6,087 bases of DNA from Fusobacteriaceae bacterium UBA2433. Its GTDB lineage: Bacteria; Fusobacteriota; Fusobacteriia; Fusobacteriales; Fusobacteriaceae. The stretch covers positions 1 through 6,087 of the forward strand of contig DDQV01000162.1 of the NCBI GenBank assembly GCA_002342785.1, given 5' to 3'. The number at the start of each line of letters is the position of its first letter. Positions within the stretch are counted from its first letter, which is position 1. Positions 1 to 6,087 of this stretch are shown in pieces. The notes below the pieces were generated by a model, which was given only the letters and a program-made list of their open reading frames with translations, was not told where the DNA came from and did not search any database. Made by a program: the position numbers and the translations under genes.

Positions 1-24
1 TATCACATCCTTAATTTTTTTCAT
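1..24 (-). promoter_or_regulatory. Possible 5' edge / RBS of a divergent gene
   Basis: On the minus strand, AAGGA (12 to 8) is followed by seven bases to the window edge. That is good spacing for a start codon just outside the window. Alternatively an ATG at 24-22 opens a frame reading MKKIKDVI to the edge, but no Shine-Dalgarno sequence precedes it. A minus-strand promoter upstream (162 to 135) supports some leftward transcription unit. The gene cannot be identified from this fragment. Confidence 0.3.
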
Positions 25-54
25 AATAAAATAATTATTTTATTACGTTCTTTG

Positions 55-78
55 TAACATTTTATACCTGATATGTTA
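55..78. repeat. Short inverted repeat TAACAT/ATGTTA
   Basis: TAACAT (55-60) and ATGTTA (73-78) are perfect 6-bp inverted arms around a 12-nt centre. They lie in the predicted 5' leader of the leftward transcript, so they could be a weak RNA hairpin or a dimeric operator half-site pair with about 18-bp centre-to-centre spacing. In such AT-rich DNA a 6-bp match can arise by chance. Confidence 0.25.
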
Positions 79-98
79 TTTTTAATTTTAATTACCTA

Positions 99-239
99 TT
101 AAAAGCAAATAAAATAAATAACTTCTATATTAAAAGTATATACTATAATTTTAATATGTCAATGCTAAAACTGTAATTCATTTTTTCACAATGCTCAGAA
201 AATGATTTAAAAGTGCGTTAAAAGTACAGCTTTAAAAGG
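99..239 (+). repeat. Recurrent TTAAAAG(T/C/G) motif, five copies
   Basis: The 7-mer TTAAAAG occurs at 99-105, 130-136, 207-213, 218-224 and 232-238. Three of these extend to TTAAAAGT (130, 207, 218). The copies at 207 and 218 are one helical turn apart, and the copy at 130 overlaps the -10 box of the leftward promoter. All are in the same orientation. This may be a regulator-binding array or just A/T-rich word bias. Confidence 0.35.
135..162 (-). promoter_or_regulatory. Leftward sigma70-type promoter
   Basis: Reading the minus strand, a perfect -35 TTGACA (162 to 157) is followed by a 16-nt spacer and a -10 TATACT (140 to 135). Transcription would start near 128 and leave an untranslated leader of at least 100 nt before the window edge. 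It drives an unseen gene or RNA to the left, divergent from the rimP operon. The perfect -35 makes this more than AT-rich noise, but no start-site data are available. Confidence 0.6.
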
Positions 240-267
240 ATTTTTATCGAAAAAATTTTTCTTAAAT

Positions 268-348
268 TATTTTGCTATTTTAAAAAATTTTAAAATAATT
301 TATACTTTGATCCTAGAGTCATATTAGAATAAGATATTTTGCTATTTT
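268..348 (+). repeat. 14-nt direct repeat TATTTTGCTATTTT
   Basis: The identical 14-mer occurs at 268-281 and 335-348, 67 nt apart. The second copy contains the -35 hexamer of the rimP promoter (TTGCTA, 339-344). The first has an equivalent TTGCTA at 272-277, followed after 16 nt by AATAAT, which would be only a weak -10. It could be a duplicated promoter element or an operator pair. Confidence 0.4.
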
Positions 349-367
349 TTATGATTTATGCTATAAT
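339..367 (+). promoter_or_regulatory. Promoter of the rimP-nusA-infB operon
   Basis: A -35 TTGCTA (339-344, four of six consensus bases), a 17-nt spacer and a perfect -10 TATAAT (362-367) are present. The -10 is preceded by TG one base upstream (359-360), which makes an extended -10. The expected start is about 373-375, giving a leader of about 80 nt before rimP. A/T-rich DNA upstream could serve as an UP element. This is the only strong rightward promoter seen before the operon, and no internal intergenic space is large enough for another. Confidence 0.75.
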
Positions 368-394
368 CTAGTAAAGAATTTAAATAAATAATAT

Positions 395-428
395 AAGGAG
401 GGAGAGAACTTTGAAGTTCTCTCCCTAG
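395..428 (+). other. Possible leader mini-ORF (MKFSP) with its own RBS
   Basis: AAGGAGG (395-401), a near-ideal Shine-Dalgarno sequence, is not placed to serve rimP (ATG at 456). Nine bases downstream is TTG (411-413), opening TTG AAG TTC TCT CCC TAG (411-428), a five-codon frame. The start lies at the hairpin loop and the stop just at the end of the 3' arm, so a translating ribosome would melt the hairpin. TTG is a weak start, and the strong purine run may instead exist only to form the stem, so this is a hypothesis. Confidence 0.25.
399..426 (+). promoter_or_regulatory. Leader hairpin, possible attenuator
   Basis: A perfect 13-bp inverted repeat has 5' arm AGGGAGAGAACTT (399-411), a two-base centre (412-413) and 3' arm 414-426. 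As RNA it would be 12 bp with a UUGA tetraloop. It lies between the operon promoter and rimP, with its 3' base 29 nt before the rimP start. The following bases 429-434 are TTTGTT, a short, imperfect U-tract, so it could be a weak intrinsic terminator/attenuator or a stabilising 5' stem. NusA, encoded downstream, is known in E. coli to influence termination and feed back on its own operon; a link here is inference. Confidence 0.6.
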
Positions 429-455
429 TTTGTTACAGAAGAGAGGTGAAAAAAT

Positions 456-941
456 ATGATAAACAAAGTTGAAGGAAATATCTTGGATAGGATAGAAAAA
501 TTACTTATCCCAGTATTAGATCAAATGAAGTTAGAAATGGTAGATATGGAATATCTTCAAGATGGAGCTTATTGGTTTTTAAGGATATATCTAGAAAAGA
601 TCGATGGTGAAATTACTTTAGATGAATGTGCAAAGGTAAGTAATAATATTTCTGAGGATGTCGATAAAATTATTGAAGATAAATTTTTCTTAGAAGTATC
701 TTCACCAGGTTTAGAAAGATCTCTTAAGAAAGAAAAAGATTTTTTAAGATTTGTAGGAGAAAAGATCAAAGTTATATTAAGACATAAAGTTGAAGATTCA
801 AGAAATTGGACTGGGAAGTTAGAAAAATATGAGGACTCTATCATCTACTTGAATGTGGATGGAAAAACTCTCACAATTCCTTTTGAAGAAATTAAAAAAG
901 CCAATATAGTCTTTGAGTTTAAAGATAATAAAGATAATTAG
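456..941 (+). CDS. rimP: Ribosome maturation factor RimP
   Basis: This 161-residue protein is of normal length for RimP (YlxS/YhbC), a cytoplasmic factor that binds the 30S subunit and promotes its late assembly. The N-terminal alpha/beta domain (about 1-85) carries the family signature: DECAKVSNNISEDVD (56-70) and LEVSSPGLERSLKKEKDF (79-96). The C-terminal small beta-barrel (about 90-155) includes RHKVEDSRNWTGKLE (109-123) and the ending IPFEEIKKANIVFEF (141-155). The ATG is preceded at 443-449 by GAGGTGA with six bases of spacing. It is the first gene of the operon, and its TAG stop overlaps the Shine-Dalgarno sequence of nusA, so the two are probably co-translated. Identification rests on clear motifs and on the universal rimP-nusA neighbourhood; nothing is truncated or unusual. 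Confidence 0.96.
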   Translation: MINKVEGNILDRIEKLLIPVLDQMKLEMVDMEYLQDGAYWFLRIYLEKIDGEITLDECAKVSNNISEDVDKIIEDKFFLEVSSPGLERSLKKEKDFLRFVGEKIKVILRHKVEDSRNWTGKLEKYEDSIIYLNVDGKTLTIPFEEIKKANIVFEFKDNKDN

Positions 942-946
942 GAGGT
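940..946 (+). promoter_or_regulatory. RBS that fixes the GTG start of nusA
   Basis: AGGAGGT sits five bases before GTG at 952-954. An in-frame TTG at 913 would add 13 residues overlapping rimP and has no Shine-Dalgarno sequence, so GTG 952 is the start. The RBS itself overlaps the rimP stop codon (939-941). Confidence 0.9.
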
Positions 947-951
947 CAAAA

Positions 952-2052
952 GTGACAAAAAAAGATTTTAAAATTTTCTTAGAAGCTTTAGATGAGTTAG
1001 AAAAAGAAAAAGGAATTGATAAAGAAGATTTAATAGTAACGATAGAACAAGCTATCCTTGCAGCATATAAAAAAAATTATGGAGAATACGATAATTTATC
1101 CGTAAGAATAGATGAAAAAAAAGCAAAAATAATTATTTATGTGCCAAAAACAGTAGTTGAAAATGTTCAAGATGATGAATTAGAAATAGAACTTTCTGAA
1201 GCTCAAATGATACAAGGAAAGAAGAGAGCAAAGGTTGGAGATATAGTTGAGATCGAAGAAAACTGTGAAGAATTCAAAAGAAATGCTATCCAAAATGGAA
1301 AGCAAATTGTTATTCAAAAAGTAAGGGAAGCAGAAAGACAACATCTATATGATAACTTTAAAGAAAATGAACATAAGATGTTAAACGGAATTATTAGAAG
1401 AATAGATGAGAGAAGAAACATTCATATTGAATTTGATATGAAAGAAGCTATTTTATCTATACAAGAACAATCACCTGCTGATTTATATAGAGTTGGAGAT
1501 AGACTAAAGGTCTATGTATCTGAAGTTGAGAAAACAAATAAATATCCTAAAATTATTATCTCTAGAAAAAATGATGACTTTTTAAGAAAACTATTTGAAT
1601 TAGAAGTTCCTGAGATTGAAGAGGGAATAATAATACTGAAAGCAGTTGTAAGAGAAGCAGGATCAAGAGCAAAAGTAGCGGTACATTCTGATAATTTAGA
1701 TATAGATACTGTAGGAGCTTGTATTGGTCAAAGAGGACTTAGAATAAAAAATATAGTTACTGAACTTAATGGTGAAAAAATAGATATTATCGAATGGAAA
1801 GAAGATAAAAAAGAATTTGTTAAAGCGGCACTTAGTCCTGCTAAAGTAGAATCTGTAGAAATATTAGATGATAATGAAACAGCTAGAGTAATAGTAGAAA
1901 AAAGTCAACTATCTCTTGCAATTGGTAAAGCTGGTCAAAATGCAAGATTAGCAGCTAAATTAACAGGTATGAGAGTAGATATTAAAACTCTAGAGGATGT
2001 CGTACCAAGTGAAGATAAAATAGTAGAGACAGTTGAGGAAGATAATGAATAA
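952..2052 (+). CDS. nusA: Transcription termination/antitermination protein NusA
   Basis: From GTG 952 the protein is 366 residues, the short form typical of Gram-positive and other non-proteobacterial NusA. It binds RNA polymerase and nascent RNA, enhances pausing and intrinsic termination, and takes part in antitermination. Domain order: N-terminal polymerase-binding domain (about 1-125, with an acidic helix EALDELEKEKGIDKEDL), S1 domain (about 135-200), KH1 (about 205-285, with GACIGQRGLRIKNI at 255-268 and GEKIDIIEW at 274-282) and KH2 (about 290-345, with SLAIGKAGQNARLAAKLTG at 321-339). Both KH GxxG loops are intact (IGQRG, IGKAG). The acidic repeats of the E. coli protein are absent; only a short acidic tail follows KH2. 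It starts 10 nt after rimP and its last 8 nt overlap the next gene. Confidence 0.96.
   Translation: MTKKDFKIFLEALDELEKEKGIDKEDLIVTIEQAILAAYKKNYGEYDNLSVRIDEKKAKIIIYVPKTVVENVQDDELEIELSEAQMIQGKKRAKVGDIVEIEENCEEFKRNAIQNGKQIVIQKVREAERQHLYDNFKENEHKMLNGIIRRIDERRNIHIEFDMKEAILSIQEQSPADLYRVGDRLKVYVSEVEKTNKYPKIIISRKNDDFLRKLFELEVPEIEEGIIILKAVVREAGSRAKVAVHSDNLDIDTVGACIGQRGLRIKNIVTELNGEKIDIIEWKEDKKEFVKAALSPAKVESVEILDDNETARVIVEKSQLSLAIGKAGQNARLAAKLTGMRVDIKTLEDVVPSEDKIVETVEEDNE
2034..2039 (+). promoter_or_regulatory. RBS inside nusA that fixes the ylxR start
   Basis: TGAGGA lies in the last codons of nusA, five bases before ATG 2045. The upstream in-frame TTG (2033) overlaps this site and has no RBS of its own, so ATG 2045 is preferred. 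Confidence 0.75.
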
Positions 2053-2563
2053 TACTCCCACTAGAACTTGTCTTGTCTGTAAAGAAAAAAAAGATAAATC
2101 TGAATTTTTTAGAATTGTAGAGATAGATGGTCAATATATATTTGATGAAAAACAAATAATGCAAGCAAGGGGCACATATGTATGTAAAACCCATGAATGC
2201 ATAAAAAGACTATCTAAAAATAAAAAAATAAATTTATCTAACGAAGATCTATATAAGATGGCTGTAACAGTAAAAAAAGCCCAAAAAAATTACTTAAGTC
2301 TATTAGAAACTATGAAACGTTCTGAATTTTTAAGTTTTGGAATTAACATGGTTACAGAAGATATCAAAAAAATACATTTTTTAATAATTGCTGAAGATAT
2401 CAGTGAAAAAAATGATAAAAGAATTATGAGATTAGCACGAGAGCACAAGATAAAATTCATTCATTACGGATCAAAGATACAACTAGGTAATATCTTTGAC
2501 AAGCCTGAGGTAAATTTAATAGGTATCAAAAGTAAGAAGGTGGCTCGTGGTATGACAGAATAG
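2045..2563 (+). CDS. Fused YlxR (DUF448) - L7Ae/YlxQ-like RNA-binding protein
   Basis: This 172-residue protein joins two domains that in Bacillus are separate adjacent genes, ylxR and ylxQ. Residues about 1-75 match YlxR/DUF448: PTRTCLVCKEKKDKSEFFRIV (5-25), a DGQ..FDE segment and ARGTYVCKTHECIKR (41-55). Four cysteines (C9, C12, C47, C52) form a CxxC...CxxxxC pattern that might bind metal, though this is unproven. Residues about 80-172 have an L7Ae-like layout: YLSLLETMKRSEFLSFG, HFLIIAEDISEKNDKRI (111-127), IKFIHYGSKIQLGNIFDK and a final VNLIGIKSKKVARGM. L7Ae proteins bind kink-turn RNA, but the usual AGK..SG signature is poorly kept here (MKRSEFLSFG). It overlaps nusA by 8 nt and precedes infB by 16 nt. 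A role in ribosome assembly or RNA binding is inferred. Confidence 0.85.
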   Translation: MNNTPTRTCLVCKEKKDKSEFFRIVEIDGQYIFDEKQIMQARGTYVCKTHECIKRLSKNKKINLSNEDLYKMAVTVKKAQKNYLSLLETMKRSEFLSFGINMVTEDIKKIHFLIIAEDISEKNDKRIMRLAREHKIKFIHYGSKIQLGNIFDKPEVNLIGIKSKKVARGMTE

Positions 2564-2579
2564 ATACTAGGAGGTATAT

Positions 2580-4682
2580 ATGAAAATAAGAGTACACGAA
2601 TTGGCAAAAAAATATGATAGATCAAATAAGGAATTTTTAGATACATTACATGATTTAGGACTAGAGGTAAGTTCTCATCTCTCGGGTCTTACAGATAAAC
2701 AAATAGAATTGATTACAAATCATTTTGAAAATAAAAATAACGATGAAAAAACTGATAAGAAAAAGAAAAAAAAGAAGGGAACTAAAGTAAAAGAAAAGAA
2801 GGAAAAAGTTGTAAAACAAAAGAAAGAAAAAAAGAAAAAAGGTAAGAGAAATGAATTTACTATGAACAAAGTAGAAGAGATTGAAAATGAAGTAATTGAA
2901 GAAGATGGAGTAAAACTTATAAAAATTAGAGGTGAAATTACTCTAGGCAACTTTGCAGAAAAATTAGGAATAAATGTTTCTGAACTTATAAAAAAATTAT
3001 TCTTAAAGGGTCAAATGCTAACTATCAACAGTGTTATAGATATGGAATTAGCTGAAGAATTAGCTGACGACTATGATGCTATGGTTGAACAAGAAGAGAT
3101 TGAAGAGATGGCATTTGGAGATAAATTTAATTTAGAAGTAGAAGATAAAGAAGCTGATCTTATTGAAAGAGCACCTATTATTACTATCATGGGACATGTT
3201 GACCATGGAAAAACTTCATTACTAGATGCTATTAGAGAAGCTAACGTAGCAGATGGAGAAGCTGGGGGAATCACTCAAAAAATTGGTGCTTACCAAATAA
3301 TAAAAAACGGAAAAAAAATATCTTTCGTAGATACTCCAGGACATGAGGCCTTTACAGAAATGAGAGCAAGGGGAGCACAAGTTACTGATATCGCAATCTT
3401 AGTAGTAGCAGCAGATGATGGTGTAATGCCACAAACTGTAGAAGCTGTAGCCCATGCAAAATCAGCAAATGTACCTATTATAATTGCAGTAAATAAGATA
3501 GATAAAGAGGGAGCAGATCCTTCTAGAGTTAAAAATGAACTTATGGAACATGGCTTAGTACCAGTTGAGTGGGGTGGAGATGTAGAGTTCATCGAAATTT
3601 CTGCTAAATTCAGACAAAATCTTGAAGGAATCTTAGATACTATCTTGATAACTGCAGAGATGTTAGAGTTAAAAGGTAATCCAAAGAAAAGAGCAAAAGG
3701 TGTCGTGATGGAATCTAGATTAGATCCAAAAGTAGGACCAATTGCAGACGTTTTAGTTCAAGAAGGAACTCTAAAAGTTGGAGATATTATCGTAGCCGGT
3801 GAAGCTTATGGTAAAGTAAGAGCACTTATCAATGATAAAGGTGATAAAGTAGAATTTGCTTCATTATCTCAACCAGCTGAAGTTATAGGATTTAATATAG
3901 TTCCAGAAGCTGGAGATGTTATGTATGTAGTTCAAAATGAACAACATGCTAGAAGAATTGTATCAGAAGTAGAAAAAGATAGAAAATTAAATAACCAAAA
4001 TAATAAAAAACAAATCTCTTTAGAAGTTTTATCTCAACATATGGATGAAATTAACTTAAAAGAATTAAATCTTATTATAAGAGCTGATTCAAAAGGTTCT
4101 GTACAAGCTTTAAAAGAATCATTAAATAAATTATCTACATCAGAAGTAGCAGTAAATATTATCCAAGCAACATCTGGAGCAATCTCTGAAAGTGATATTA
4201 GATTGGCAGAAGCATCAAATGCAATAATTCTTGGATTTAATGTAAGACCAACTACTAAAGCTATGAGAGATGCAGATAAAGCAGGAGTAGAAATCAGAAC
4301 TTCTAGCATCATCTACCAAATTGTAGAAGATATAGAACAAGCTTTATCTGGAATGTTAGATCCTGAATATAAAGAAGTTTATTTAGGAAGAATAGAGATT
4401 AAAAAAGTGTTTAAAGTTTCTAAAATTGGAAATATAGCTGGTTGTTATGTAGAAGATGGAAAAATTTATTCTGACTCAAAAATTAGAATCCTTAGAAATA
4501 GTGTAATGGTATACGATGGAGAATTAGCTTCATTAAAAAGATATCAAGATGATGCCAAAGAAGTTATTGTAGGTCAAGAATGTGGACTTAATATCAAAAA
4601 CTTTAATGATATTAAAGAGGGAGATACTGTAGAAGCATACAGAATCGATGAAATTCAAAGAACATTAAAAGATGTGAAATAA
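2580..4682 (+). CDS. infB: Translation initiation factor IF-2
   Basis: This 700-residue GTPase binds fMet-tRNA and promotes 50S joining on the 30S initiation complex. Domain order: IF2_N (1-52, MKIRVHELAKKYDRSNKEFL...), a lysine-rich linker (57-90, 21 of 34 residues Lys), a second IF2_N-like domain (about 112-165), the G domain (about 198-365), a beta-barrel domain II (about 373-462), domain III (about 490-580) and the C-terminal fMet-tRNA-binding domain (about 600-695, with IGNIAGCYVEDGKI and GQECGL). GTPase motifs are complete: G1 GHVDHGKT (205-212), G2 GGITQKIGAY (229-238), G3 DTPGHEAF (251-258), G4 NKID (305-308) and G5 SAK (341-343). G2 has Lys where many bacteria have His. The ATG follows AGGAGGT (2569-2575) by four bases. 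Length and motifs indicate an intact gene. Confidence 0.98.
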   Translation: MKIRVHELAKKYDRSNKEFLDTLHDLGLEVSSHLSGLTDKQIELITNHFENKNNDEKTDKKKKKKKGTKVKEKKEKVVKQKKEKKKKGKRNEFTMNKVEEIENEVIEEDGVKLIKIRGEITLGNFAEKLGINVSELIKKLFLKGQMLTINSVIDMELAEELADDYDAMVEQEEIEEMAFGDKFNLEVEDKEADLIERAPIITIMGHVDHGKTSLLDAIREANVADGEAGGITQKIGAYQIIKNGKKISFVDTPGHEAFTEMRARGAQVTDIAILVVAADDGVMPQTVEAVAHAKSANVPIIIAVNKIDKEGADPSRVKNELMEHGLVPVEWGGDVEFIEISAKFRQNLEGILDTILITAEMLELKGNPKKRAKGVVMESRLDPKVGPIADVLVQEGTLKVGDIIVAGEAYGKVRALINDKGDKVEFASLSQPAEVIGFNIVPEAGDVMYVVQNEQHARRIVSEVEKDRKLNNQNNKKQISLEVLSQHMDEINLKELNLIIRADSKGSVQALKESLNKLSTSEVAVNIIQATSGAISESDIRLAEASNAIILGFNVRPTTKAMRDADKAGVEIRTSSIIYQIVEDIEQALSGMLDPEYKEVYLGRIEIKKVFKVSKIGNIAGCYVEDGKIYSDSKIRILRNSVMVYDGELASLKRYQDDAKEVIVGQECGLNIKNFNDIKEGDTVEAYRIDEIQRTLKDVK

Positions 4683-4684
4683 CT

Positions 4685-5038
4685 ATGAGAAAACAAAGAC
4701 TATTAGGTATTGAAAAACAAATGACAAGAATAATATCTACAGCATTATTTATGGAAGTTAAAAACCCAAAAATCCAAGGTATGGTATCAGTTACTAAGAT
4801 GGTAGTAACTGAAGATCTACGATATGCTGATGCATATTTTAGTGTCTTATCAGTAGGAGATAATAAAGTAGATGAACTTATAGTATTAGAAGGATTAAAT
4901 GAGATTAAAAAATATTTAAGAAAAAGAGTATCTGAAGAAACTAATCTTAGATACGTTCCAGAAATCAGAGTATTTTTAGATGATACAGTAGCTAGAGCAA
5001 TAAAAATATCTAACTTAATTGATAAAGTTAACAATTAG
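4685..5038 (+). CDS. rbfA: Ribosome-binding factor A
   Basis: This 117-residue protein has the usual size of RbfA, a single KH-fold factor that binds free 30S subunits and is needed for 16S rRNA 5'-end maturation and cold adaptation. Family features visible are an N-terminal helix ending in EVKNPKIQGMVSVTKMVVTEDLRYADAYFSV (24-54) and the C-terminal block LRYVPEIRVFLDDTVARAIKISNLI (88-112). The inter-helix kink, AxG in many RbfA proteins, appears by eye to be GLN (70-72). Only 2 nt separate it from the infB stop and no good Shine-Dalgarno sequence precedes the ATG, so translation is probably by coupling or re-initiation from infB. The Bacillus gene ylxP, found between infB and rbfA there, is missing. 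Confidence 0.93.
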   Translation: MRKQRLLGIEKQMTRIISTALFMEVKNPKIQGMVSVTKMVVTEDLRYADAYFSVLSVGDNKVDELIVLEGLNEIKKYLRKRVSEETNLRYVPEIRVFLDDTVARAIKISNLIDKVNN

Positions 5039-5042
5039 GAGG
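5037..5042 (+). promoter_or_regulatory. Strong RBS of recJ
   Basis: AGGAGG overlaps the rbfA stop codon (5036-5038) and lies seven bases before ATG 5050. It supports this start and co-translation with rbfA. Confidence 0.85.
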
Positions 5043-5049
5043 ATATAAT

Positions 5050-6087
5050 ATGTATTGGAAATATAATACATATGATGAATCCCAGGTGAAAGACAAAGTT
5101 GAGAAACATAACCTATCTACAGAAGTAGTGAAACTCCTACTATCAAGGGAAATCGATTCCGATAACGATATTCAAAAATTTTTAAGTGCAAGTGTAAAAG
5201 ATCTAGAAGATCCATTTAATTTTGAAAGAATGGAAGAGGTAGTAGAAAAGATAATTAGAGTCAAAGATTATAACCACAAGATATTTATCTACGGTGATTA
5301 TGATGTAGATGGTATAACTGCCTCTGTTTATCTAACTATTGTCTTTAATCTTATTGGAATAGAAACCTCATATTATATCCCAAATCGTATGGATGAAGGA
5401 TATGGTCTAAATAGACAGGCAATAGATTATGTCAATGAAAGAAATGGAAAAGTAATTATAACAGTAGATACTGGAATTAATTCTATAGAAGATTTTGAGT
5501 ATGCAAAATCTTTAGGTATCGATATTATAATTACCGATCATCATAAAATAATAAAAGATAAAAAAAATAAACTTTTAGTCATTAATCCTAAATTAAGTAA
5601 AAATTATGGATTTAAATATCTATCTGGTGCTGGAGTTGCTTTTAAAGTAGCATGTGCTGTTTATAAAAAATTAGATATTGATTTAAAATATCTATATGAA
5701 TATTTGGACATAATAATGATAGGAACTATCTCAGATGTAATGCCTTTAACTAGTGAAAATAGAATTATAGTAAAAAATGGTTTGATAGCTTTAAAAAATA
5801 CTAAGATAAAGGGATTAAAATTACTTCTCAAATATTTAAAATTATCTCCTAATGATATTAGTACTACTGATATTAGTTTTTTTGTATCCCCCCTATTAAA
5901 TGCTTTAGGAAGGATTGGAAATTCTAGAACAGGTGCAGATTTCTTTTTAGAAGAAGATGATAATGAACTATATTCTATTATTGAAGATATGAAAAAATCT
6001 AACAATAAAAGGCGTCTTTTAGAGAGAAAAATCTTTAATGAAATCAATGATGATGTTGAAAAAATAAAAGATAAAAATAGTTTAAAA
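5050..6087 (+). CDS. recJ: Single-stranded-DNA-specific exonuclease RecJ (5' part)
   Basis: The frame runs open for 346 codons to the window edge; RecJ is usually about 560 residues or more, so the C-terminal part is outside. RecJ degrades single-stranded DNA 5' to 3' in recombination, base-excision and mismatch repair. The DHH phosphoesterase core is complete: motif I YGDYDVDGITAS (81-92), YIPNRMDEGYGL (109-120), motif II ITVDTGI (137-143), motif III ITDHH (161-165), SGAGVAFK (192-199) and motif IV GTISDVMPL (225-233). Metal ligands are probably D83, D85, D140, H164, H165 and D229. SPLLNALGRIGNSRTG (280-295) begins the linker to DHHA1. Motif I GDYDVDG distinguishes it from NrnA/oligoribonuclease-type DHH proteins, which carry a PDGDAIGS-like motif. 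It starts 11 nt after rbfA, so it is likely in the same operon. Confidence 0.95.
   Translation, partial: MYWKYNTYDESQVKDKVEKHNLSTEVVKLLLSREIDSDNDIQKFLSASVKDLEDPFNFERMEEVVEKIIRVKDYNHKIFIYGDYDVDGITASVYLTIVFNLIGIETSYYIPNRMDEGYGLNRQAIDYVNERNGKVIITVDTGINSIEDFEYAKSLGIDIIITDHHKIIKDKKNKLLVINPKLSKNYGFKYLSGAGVAFKVACAVYKKLDIDLKYLYEYLDIIMIGTISDVMPLTSENRIIVKNGLIALKNTKIKGLKLLLKYLKLSPNDISTTDISFFVSPLLNALGRIGNSRTGADFFLEEDDNELYSIIEDMKKSNNKRRLLERKIFNEINDDVEKIKDKNSLK

Larger units (their letters stand above)
1..455. other. Divergent control region, no protein gene
   Basis: This very AT-rich stretch has no open frame of useful length. It holds a leftward promoter (162 to 135, minus), a rightward promoter (339-367), a short inverted repeat (55-78), repeated TTAAAAG words, a 14-nt direct repeat, A-tracts and the leader hairpin of the rimP operon. 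A-runs at 250-255 and 282-287, each followed by T-runs, lie about three helical turns apart and suggest intrinsically bent DNA upstream of the operon promoter. No tRNA, rRNA or known riboswitch class was recognised. Confidence 0.8.

Overview
The window is an AT-rich bacterial chromosome segment. It carries a control region of about 455 bp and then a tightly packed, co-oriented (+) transcription/translation operon: rimP - nusA - ylxR/L7Ae fusion - infB - rbfA - recJ, with recJ cut by the right edge. Strong A/T third-position bias, Lys/Asn/Ile-rich proteins, AGGAGG-type ribosome-binding sites and a short NusA without C-terminal acidic repeats fit a low-GC anaerobe. The fused YlxR-L7Ae gene, the lack of ylxP, and recJ directly after rbfA make Fusobacteriota (Fusobacterium and relatives) my best guess. 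This is inferred from gene order and composition, not from a database match. The five stops visible are TAG or TAA, tryptophan is TGG, and nothing suggests a non-standard code.

Layout. Positions 1-455 hold no protein gene of useful length. On the minus strand there is a good sigma70-type promoter (TTGACA-16-TATACT, 162 to 135) firing leftwards. A Shine-Dalgarno-like sequence lies at the extreme left edge, so a divergent gene probably begins at or just beyond position 1. On the plus strand an extended -10 promoter (TTGCTA-17-TATAAT, 339-367) would start the operon transcript near 373-375. The leader of about 80 nt contains a perfect 13-bp inverted repeat (399-426). A possible five-codon TTG-started mini-ORF sits on its loop and 3' arm. 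Between the two promoters are several short recurrent motifs.

Positions 456-5038 hold rimP, nusA, ylxR/L7Ae, infB and rbfA with gaps of 10, -8, 16 and 2 nt, a layout that implies co-transcription and partly coupled translation. RimP and RbfA mature the 30S subunit, IF2 delivers initiator tRNA, and NusA controls RNA polymerase pausing and termination. The YlxR-L7Ae protein is a probable RNA-binding accessory factor. Positions 5050-6087 are the first 346 codons of recJ, a single-strand-specific 5'-3' DNA exonuclease, 11 nt after rbfA.

The coding part is a conserved housekeeping operon and I see no mobile element, CRISPR array or defence system. The part most worth a second look is the leader: a hairpin with an embedded minimal reading frame upstream of genes for a termination factor and initiation machinery.
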